Positions 60,736 to 64,000 of a stretch of 64,000 bases of DNA are shown here, one piece after another. Location of the stretch: assembly GCA_024500155.1 (NCBI GenBank), contig CM044857.1, positions 498,501 through 562,500 on the forward strand, in the 5' to 3' direction. Within the stretch, counting starts at the first letter, position 1. Each line of letters starts with the position of its first letter. The position numbers and the translations under genes are program-made. This DNA comes from Chenopodium formosanum (lineage: Eukaryota; Streptophyta; Magnoliopsida; Caryophyllales; Amaranthaceae). The notes beneath the pieces are model-generated. The model was not told the DNA's origin, made no database searches, and worked only from the letters and a program-made list of their open reading frames with translations.

Positions 60736-61748
60736 CTCCCTCTTTTCTTCTGCGGCAGAATGCCATCTTTGCTTTTCCGGCCTGTGCGCCGAGTAAATGT
60801 GTAACTTCTTTTTTGTTTTTATTTTGTATCCATGTACTCCGGATGTGTATCCGGTTAACAATCATTTCTGGCCTTTGAGCCATTTTTTATGAAGCACACC
60901 GACCCAGTCGGTTTTCTTATACTTGCATAATTTTCAGTTTTGTTTTTCAATTTTTCATATATGCTCAACATATACTTATGAATTTACCTAAGCATGCGGT
61001 AAACACTTTTCCGGCTATCCTTGCCCCTGGACGGCTGTGCGGCTGGTTCATACCAAGGCAACCAATCTCTATTGAGATTGCCCAAAACCAAGCACACAGC
61101 CGGCCAAATAACAGGCACGCAGCCTCTTCCCCAGTCGGTGTCAAACCGTTTGGGTACACTTTGTAGCTTTTTATGTAAAATAGGGGTTTGCCCTTGAAAA
61201 ACACAACTTGGAAAAAATTTCTCTAAGTAAAAAACATCCAATGATTCTCCGGCTGATAACTGTAGCCGGAAAATTCTGATTAAAGATTACTTGGGAGAAA
61301 TGATAGGCACAGGTGACTATGAGTTGGCTGCTCAAGCCACTCAATTGTTGCCGCCTGCATGGGCTTTATAGAACAGGCATGGGGGCTGTTCTTTGCGACG
61401 ATTGCACCCGGAGGGGTGTCGCCGGACGCCTATAGCCGCATTGGGATAGACGAATTTGAGAAAATAGACAACCATCTGGCCCTTGGCCTCAATTCTAGTC
61501 TTTAGACCGGTTGGTAGCTGCTAAACGGTTTTGTGCTTAGCGTTAAGATCCGGTTGTTAGCCTCTTGTCACTATGGACTTTTTGCTTTCATACACTAAGT
61601 TTTAAACTTAGTTTTTATCTGGCCATTGGCCTCAGGTTATTTACTCATTACTAACATTAGTATGGGTAAACCCAGACGGAAAATTAAAAAACAATAAATG
61701 AAACAAAAGCATTTCTCATTAATACTTGTTACAAAAAATTTACAATAC
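60736..61748. other. Spacer between the antisense gene and pol of Tat2
   Basis: Convergent 3' ends meet here. No gene. Several CCGGCT words as in the rest of the element. Confidence 0.6.
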
Positions 61749-64000
61749 TCAGAAGTAGTACTTTTTCAGGTTGTCTACATTCCAAGTTCTAGGCAGGCGT
61801 CTACCATCTGAAGTTTCCAGGCGGTATGTGCCATCCCTAACTTCTTCGTAAATCCGGCAGGGGCCTTCCCAGTTGGGAGTTAGCTTTCCGAATTCATTGG
61901 CCCTACCGGTTGCCTCCATTTTTCGTAACACAAAATCGTCCACTTTCAAAGGGCGTTTGTGCACTCTTTTGTTGTAGGCTCTCGTCATTCTCAGACGGTA
62001 TATCTCATGCCGTAGGGCAGCATTGCCCCTACGTTCCGGGAGGGAGTCCAATGCCAGCCGCATGGCCTCCCAATTTGCCTCTTCATCATAGAGCATTACT
62101 CTGAGCGTAGGCTCATAGTGCTCAATGGGTAAAACGGCTTCAGCCCCGTATACCATGAGAAACGGGGTTTCTCCGGTTGACCCTTTAGCAGTTGTCCGGA
62201 TGGCCCATAACACATGAATTAACTCCTCAGCCCATAGGCCACCGGCTCTTTCTATTTTCTTTTTGATTCCGTCTGAGATGAGTTTGTTGAATGCCTCAAC
62301 CTGACCGTTTGCTTGAGGACGACCGACTGAGGCAAAGTAGCTTGAGACGCCCTGATCTCCTAACCAAGTCTTAAGCTGAGGCGTCTCAAACTGGGGGCCA
62401 TTATCAAACACCATAGACATAGGTACCCCAAACCGGGTGATGATATTCTTCCATATGAAGGAAATGACATCCTTTGTCTTGATGTTTTTAACTGCCTCCG
62501 CCTCCACCCATTTGGTGAAGTAATCCACAGCCACCAAAATATAGCATTTTCCGCCTGGAGCAGGCGTATACGGACCCAATATGTCCATCCCCCATTTAGC
62601 AAACGGGACTGGGCTGTGGATTGCCGTCAGATCAGTAGCCGGGCGATGTATTAGCTTGCCAAACCTTTGGCATTTATCACATTTCTTCACAAATTCCTTG
62701 GCATCTGCTTCTAGGGTAGGCCAAAAATAGTGCCGCCTGGCTCTGACGGCTAGGGATTTGCCGCCTACATGGGAGGCGCAGAATCCCGCATGCAGCTCTT
62801 CGAGTACTTCTCTTCCCTTTTCTGGGGTAACACATTTCAACAAGGGCTTGAGAAAACCAGCCTTGAAGAGTTCTCCGTTTCTCAACTCGAAGTTTGCTGC
62901 CCTCTTTTTCATGACGGCTGCTTCCTGAGGTGTATCAGGGAGTGTGCCGTCTGCAAGATACGCCCGGATGCTGTCCATCCAAGCGGAACTTCGATCCAGA
63001 ATTCCAATGGGCTCTTCATGAATACTTCGTTTTTCAAGAACTTCCCAAAAGACTGACCGAGGCGTATCATGGCAGGCGGATGAGGCCAATTTTGACAGTG
63101 CATCCGCCGGGTGGTTATCTGACCGGGGCACTTGATTCAACTTGAACTCCTCAAGTGTCCCAGCCTCATTTTTGACAGCCTGAAGATATTTGATCATTGC
63201 CGGATGGGTCGCTTCATAAGTGCCCTCATACTGGCTAACAACCAACTGAGAATCAGAGTAGGCGTCAATCTTTGTTGCCCCTGCTGCCTTACACATGCGG
63301 ATACCGGCTAGCAGGGCTTCATACTCCGCCTCGTTATTCGAGGCCTGAAACTTGAACCGCAGTGCATACTCATATCTATCCCCTTCCGGAGATTCACAAA
63401 CTATCCCTGCACCACAGCCATTCTTCGTAGAGCTCCCGTCTACATACACCTTCCAAACCTGATCAGTATTATCCGGCGGAGCCGGACGAGTCATTTCAAC
63501 AATGAAGTCGGCAAACGCCTGACCTTTCACTGCTTTCCTTGGTTCGAAAGACATTTCCAGACTTTGCATTTCAATAGCCCATTTAAGCATTCTACCGGAT
63601 GACTCCAGGGTGGACATTGGCCGCTTGAGGGGCTGGTCGGTGTAGATTACTACCGGATGGGCCAAGAAGTATGGCTTCAACTTTTTGAAGGCCATGTATA
63701 GAGCAAGGCCGAATTTTTCCACCATGGGGTACCGGAGTTCAGCATTCTTTAGCACATGACTAATGAAATATACCGGGAGCTGCGTACCGTCTCGTTCAGC
63801 AAGGAGAACGACACTGAGAGCATGGTCTGAGACGGCTAGGTACATGTATAACTTCTCTCTTGGCAAAGGACTAACAAGTCTTGGCAAAGAGTGCAAGTGT
63901 TCTTTCAATTTCTGAAATGCCGCCTCAGCATCATCCCCCCATTCAAATCTAGTCTTCTTCCTGATTGCTTGGAAGAAATAAAGGCATTTGTCACCTGACC
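61749..64000 (-). CDS. pol: Tat2 pol (C-terminal part): RNase H, second RNase H, integrase
   Basis: Open on the minus strand from the window edge to the stop at 61749. It begins just after the RT palm (RKKTRFEWGDDAEAAFQKLK), then Ty3-type RNase H (YLAVSDHALSVVLLAERDG, VIYTDQPLKRPM), the extra RNase H-like domain of the Tat lineage (VYVDGSSTKNGCGAGIV, NNEAEYEALLAGIRMCKAAG), the integrase HHCC finger (HAGFCASHVGG, CDKCQRFG), the core (KWGMDILGPYTP, VFDNGPQFETPQLK, GRPQANGQVEAFNKL) and the C-terminal domain ending PRTWNVDNLKKYYF. Catalytic D, D and E positions are present. No stop or frameshift was seen, unlike Tat1. Very similar to Tat1 pol throughout. Confidence 0.95.
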   Translation of the reverse strand, partial: SGDKCLYFFQAIRKKTRFEWGDDAEAAFQKLKEHLHSLPRLVSPLPREKLYMYLAVSDHALSVVLLAERDGTQLPVYFISHVLKNAELRYPMVEKFGLALYMAFKKLKPYFLAHPVVIYTDQPLKRPMSTLESSGRMLKWAIEMQSLEMSFEPRKAVKGQAFADFIVEMTRPAPPDNTDQVWKVYVDGSSTKNGCGAGIVCESPEGDRYEYALRFKFQASNNEAEYEALLAGIRMCKAAGATKIDAYSDSQLVVSQYEGTYEATHPAMIKYLQAVKNEAGTLEEFKLNQVPRSDNHPADALSKLASSACHDTPRSVFWEVLEKRSIHEEPIGILDRSSAWMDSIRAYLADGTLPDTPQEAAVMKKRAANFELRNGELFKAGFLKPLLKCVTPEKGREVLEELHAGFCASHVGGKSLAVRARRHYFWPTLEADAKEFVKKCDKCQRFGKLIHRPATDLTAIHSPVPFAKWGMDILGPYTPAPGGKCYILVAVDYFTKWVEAEAVKNIKTKDVISFIWKNIITRFGVPMSMVFDNGPQFETPQLKTWLGDQGVSSYFASVGRPQANGQVEAFNKLISDGIKKKIERAGGLWAEELIHVLWAIRTTAKGSTGETPFLMVYGAEAVLPIEHYEPTLRVMLYDEEANWEAMRLALDSLPERRGNAALRHEIYRLRMTRAYNKRVHKRPLKVDDFVLRKMEATGRANEFGKLTPNWEGPCRIYEEVRDGTYRLETSDGRRLPRTWNVDNLKKYYF

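Larger units (their letters stand above)
56898..64000 (-). mobile_element. Ty3/gypsy Tat-lineage retrotransposon (Tat2), partial
   Basis: 3' LTR 56898-57406, polypurine tract 57407-57417, antisense gene 57998-60735, and minus-strand pol from 61749 to the window edge. The order mirrors Tat1. The visible pol frame has no stop over 2.2 kb, which suggests a younger or recently active insertion. Its gag, protease and 5' LTR lie to the right of the window. It landed inside the copia RT. Confidence 0.92.

Overview
This is nuclear DNA from a flowering plant. The evidence is spliced genes with GT-AG introns, long AT-rich spacers, several MITE families, and stacked Ty1/copia and Ty3/gypsy retrotransposons. 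A eudicot is likely and Caryophyllales is a guess from the repeat style. Three host genes are visible: the 3' part of an ARP1/RBP24-like RNA-binding protein gene (+, 3946-6222), a complete six-exon SWI3B gene for a SWI/SNF chromatin-remodelling subunit (+, 10152-14311), and a complete nine-exon gene for a chloroplast PsbP-domain protein (-, 49394-51111). A deleted duplicate of the middle of SWI3B lies at about 48425-48947.

Layout. 1-16156: host genes, small MITEs, microsatellites and a perfect 44-bp inverted repeat. 16157-41706: a nest of transposons. An outer terminal-repeat element is split by a solo LTR (16365-19155, duplication GATAA) and by an old minus-strand copia-type element (19234-41008, duplication AATAA). 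That element is split by a Ty3/gypsy element of the Tat lineage (Tat1, 19860-35324), which carries two further solo LTRs (22114-23699 and 29576-31401). 41707-47546: repeats, including a roughly 5-kb element with an array of TTTAGAACATA units, two opposed tRNA-like cloverleafs and an RNase H-like fragment. 47547-52481: the SWI3B fragment, the PsbP-domain gene and a second copy of the outer terminal-repeat family. 52482-56897: a copia element cut off inside its reverse transcriptase by a second Tat element (Tat2, 56898 to beyond the window), whose visible pol frame is intact.

The most interesting system is the antisense gene in both Tat elements. It lies between pol and the 3' LTR on the strand opposite gag-pol, has a TATA box just inside the LTR, and splits into five coding exons whose introns have the same phases (1, 0, 1, 0) in both copies. 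In Tat2 it is open and predicts 763 residues; in Tat1 it is broken by frameshifts, stops and a solo LTR. Antisense ORFs are known from Tat elements; the separate promoter and conserved multi-exon structure are what deserve checking. All positions were worked out by eye; splice sites were chosen by GT-AG signals, phase and family similarity.
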